From the NCBI RefSeq assembly GCF_014695395.1, contig NZ_JACJOF010000036.1, positions 51,618 through 115,617 on the forward strand: a stretch of 64,000 nt of DNA, written 5' to 3'. A model generated the notes under the pieces. The model was not told the origin of the DNA, did not search any database, and saw only the letters and a program-made list of their open reading frames with translations. The position numbers and the translations under genes are program-made. Shown here in pieces: positions 63,135 through 64,000 of this stretch; within the stretch, counting starts at the first letter, position 1; each line of letters begins with the position of its first letter. The DNA comes from Nodosilinea sp. FACHB-131. GTDB lineage: Bacteria; Cyanobacteriota; Cyanobacteriia; Phormidesmidales; Phormidesmidaceae.

Positions 63135-63233
63135 TTAGATTTTGGTGTGGTTGTCGGTGATGGTGTAGATTTCGCCAAGGCGATCGCGGTAAATTACATC
63201 GTGCGTCACCCAGACTGTAGCCCGACGGTTGTC
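63135..63233 (-). pseudogene. Possible C-terminal gene fragment
   Basis: A 32-residue open stretch on the minus strand, RATVWVTHDVIYRDRLGEIY then TITDNHTKI and stop, follows an upstream stop without a start codon. The composition looks coding and has an embedded HIP1 site, so it may be the end of a decayed gene. Parent not recognised. Confidence 0.25.
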
Positions 63234-63392
63234 TCACACCAGGGCGCAATACAAAAGCCCGAACCGAGTGAACTCGGTCCAGGCAGCAACTCAGCGTTGG
63301 TTGCGATCGCCCGCTATGGCTACCGCAAAGATTAAGGGCAGAGGCAATGGAGGGGTCACAACGACCGATCGTTAACCATCGCCCGCTATGCC

Positions 63393-63866
63393 CTAGGCTC
63401 GAATCGACCAGTGGTTGCTAATTGGGATGCCGCTGCGCTGGAACAGCTGAAAAATAGGACATCGGCGCTCGGTTTCAGCCTGTAGGATTTGAAAATCTGT
63501 GGCCGATGCACTGGTATCCACCACGGCGCGAATGGCAACCTGTTCAAAGTTAGGGTTGCCGTTTCGTGAGCCATTCACCAGCACAGCGGTGTCGAGGTCT
63601 GCACTAATGTCAAACTCAAAGCCATTGAGCTGAATACCCAGATCCTTCGCAACCAGCTGAGCCGTGACCTGGGAGCAAGAAATCAGCGAACTCAGGGCAT
63701 AGGCAATGGGGCTAGGGTGCTCGTCGTGCCCGCCAAACACCGGCGCTGCATCAACCTGAATGGTGTGCTGGGAGCCATCAACTTCAATAACTTGAGCCAC
63801 TCCCTTGCCCTGGGAACGCAGTTTAAATGTGGCGGTCGTTGGCTTGACGCGAATAGCTGCGGTCAT
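63393..63866 (-). CDS. OsmC family protein
   Basis: 157 residues. The two redox cysteines are in YALSSLISCSQVTAQLVAKD and ETERRCPIFQLF, and an early Glu/Arg region supports peroxidase chemistry. FGGHDEHPSPIAYAL is the substrate-binding approach. OsmC/Ohr proteins reduce organic hydroperoxides using the cysteine pair. The ATG is at 63866. Transcribed toward the possible gene remnants. Confidence 0.88.
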   Translation of the reverse strand: MTAAIRVKPTTATFKLRSQGKGVAQVIEVDGSQHTIQVDAAPVFGGHDEHPSPIAYALSSLISCSQVTAQLVAKDLGIQLNGFEFDISADLDTAVLVNGSRNGNPNFEQVAIRAVVDTSASATDFQILQAETERRCPIFQLFQRSGIPISNHWSIRA

Positions 63867-63907
63867 AGATTGTGCCGGTGTGAATATTATAGCTAAAGCC
63901 GGTTAGG

Positions 63908-64000
63908 TTAGGACACGGCTTGCTTAAGGATTGACTCCATGGCAGCGCGCAAGCCATCGTCATGGGGAAGGAGCTTTCGAATTCGGCTTTTTAACCAACC
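63908..64000 (-). CDS. C-terminal end of a gene continuing beyond the window
   Basis: The last 30 residues of a minus-strand frame open at the window edge: GWLKSRIRKLLPHDDGLRAA followed by MESILKQAVS and a TAA at 63910-63908. Helical and charged. Too short to name. It lies 41 bases upstream of the OsmC start, so the two may be one transcript. Confidence 0.5.
   Translation of the reverse strand, partial: GWLKSRIRKLLPHDDGLRAAMESILKQAVS

Overview
The window comes from a cyanobacterium. It carries PsbZ of photosystem II, ferredoxin-dependent nitrate and nitrite reductases with NtcB and CnaT, the plastid-type proteins Ycf46 and Ycf29, and many copies of the palindrome GCGATCGC (HIP1). Gene content and GC-rich composition suggest a filamentous Leptolyngbya/Nodosilinea-like strain, but this is inference. 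No IS element, prophage or CRISPR array was seen.

Layout. 1-12.5 kb is housekeeping: a DHH-CBS tRNA nucleotidyltransferase-like protein (cut by the window edge), psbZ-ribH, tRNA-Gly, a CHASE4-HAMP adenylate cyclase, a processive GT2, an mpgP-like phosphatase, an amidase, a Ycf29-type regulator with a lipoprotein, an OmpR-type regulator and Xaa-Pro aminopeptidase. 13.1-14.4 kb holds a cobalamin riboswitch, an unrecognised gene and a DUF1636 metal-binding protein. 15.2-17.6 kb is repeat-rich: an 11-unit 21-bp tandem array, two 68-bp direct repeats and a MITE-like inverted repeat around small hypothetical genes. 17.6-24.3 kb has an aminotransferase, a helicase, an aldo/keto reductase, an AI-2E transporter and an orphan Zn/Mn ABC permease.

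24.6-36.0 kb is a surface-polysaccharide locus with an ABC exporter (Wzm/Wzt with substrate-binding tail), two methyltransferases, four GT4 and one GT2 glycosyltransferases and a GDP-mannose 4,6-dehydratase. The first 8 kb is AT-rich and I found no HIP1 there, which suggests recent acquisition. One methyltransferase ends in a coiled coil partly built from in-frame 21-bp repeats, reminiscent of WbdD-type chain-length rulers. This is the most interesting system candidate in the window.

36.5-44.5 kb is the nitrate assimilation cluster: nirA and narB on the minus strand, and divergently a HEAT-repeat gene (NirB candidate), ntcB and cnaT. A textbook NtcA-activated promoter precedes nirA. 45-48.8 kb has an SLH protein with two poly-aspartate tracts, MarC and TraX proteins and small membrane proteins. 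48.9-53.9 kb is the conserved rpmH-rnpA-PH-yidC-khpB-yceD-ycf46 block. 54-64 kb has DUF2808, a SNF2 helicase, exonuclease III, tRNA-Ala, a double-NIL protein, a TauD-like dioxygenase, a DUF442 phosphatase, a possibly decayed stretch and an OsmC protein.
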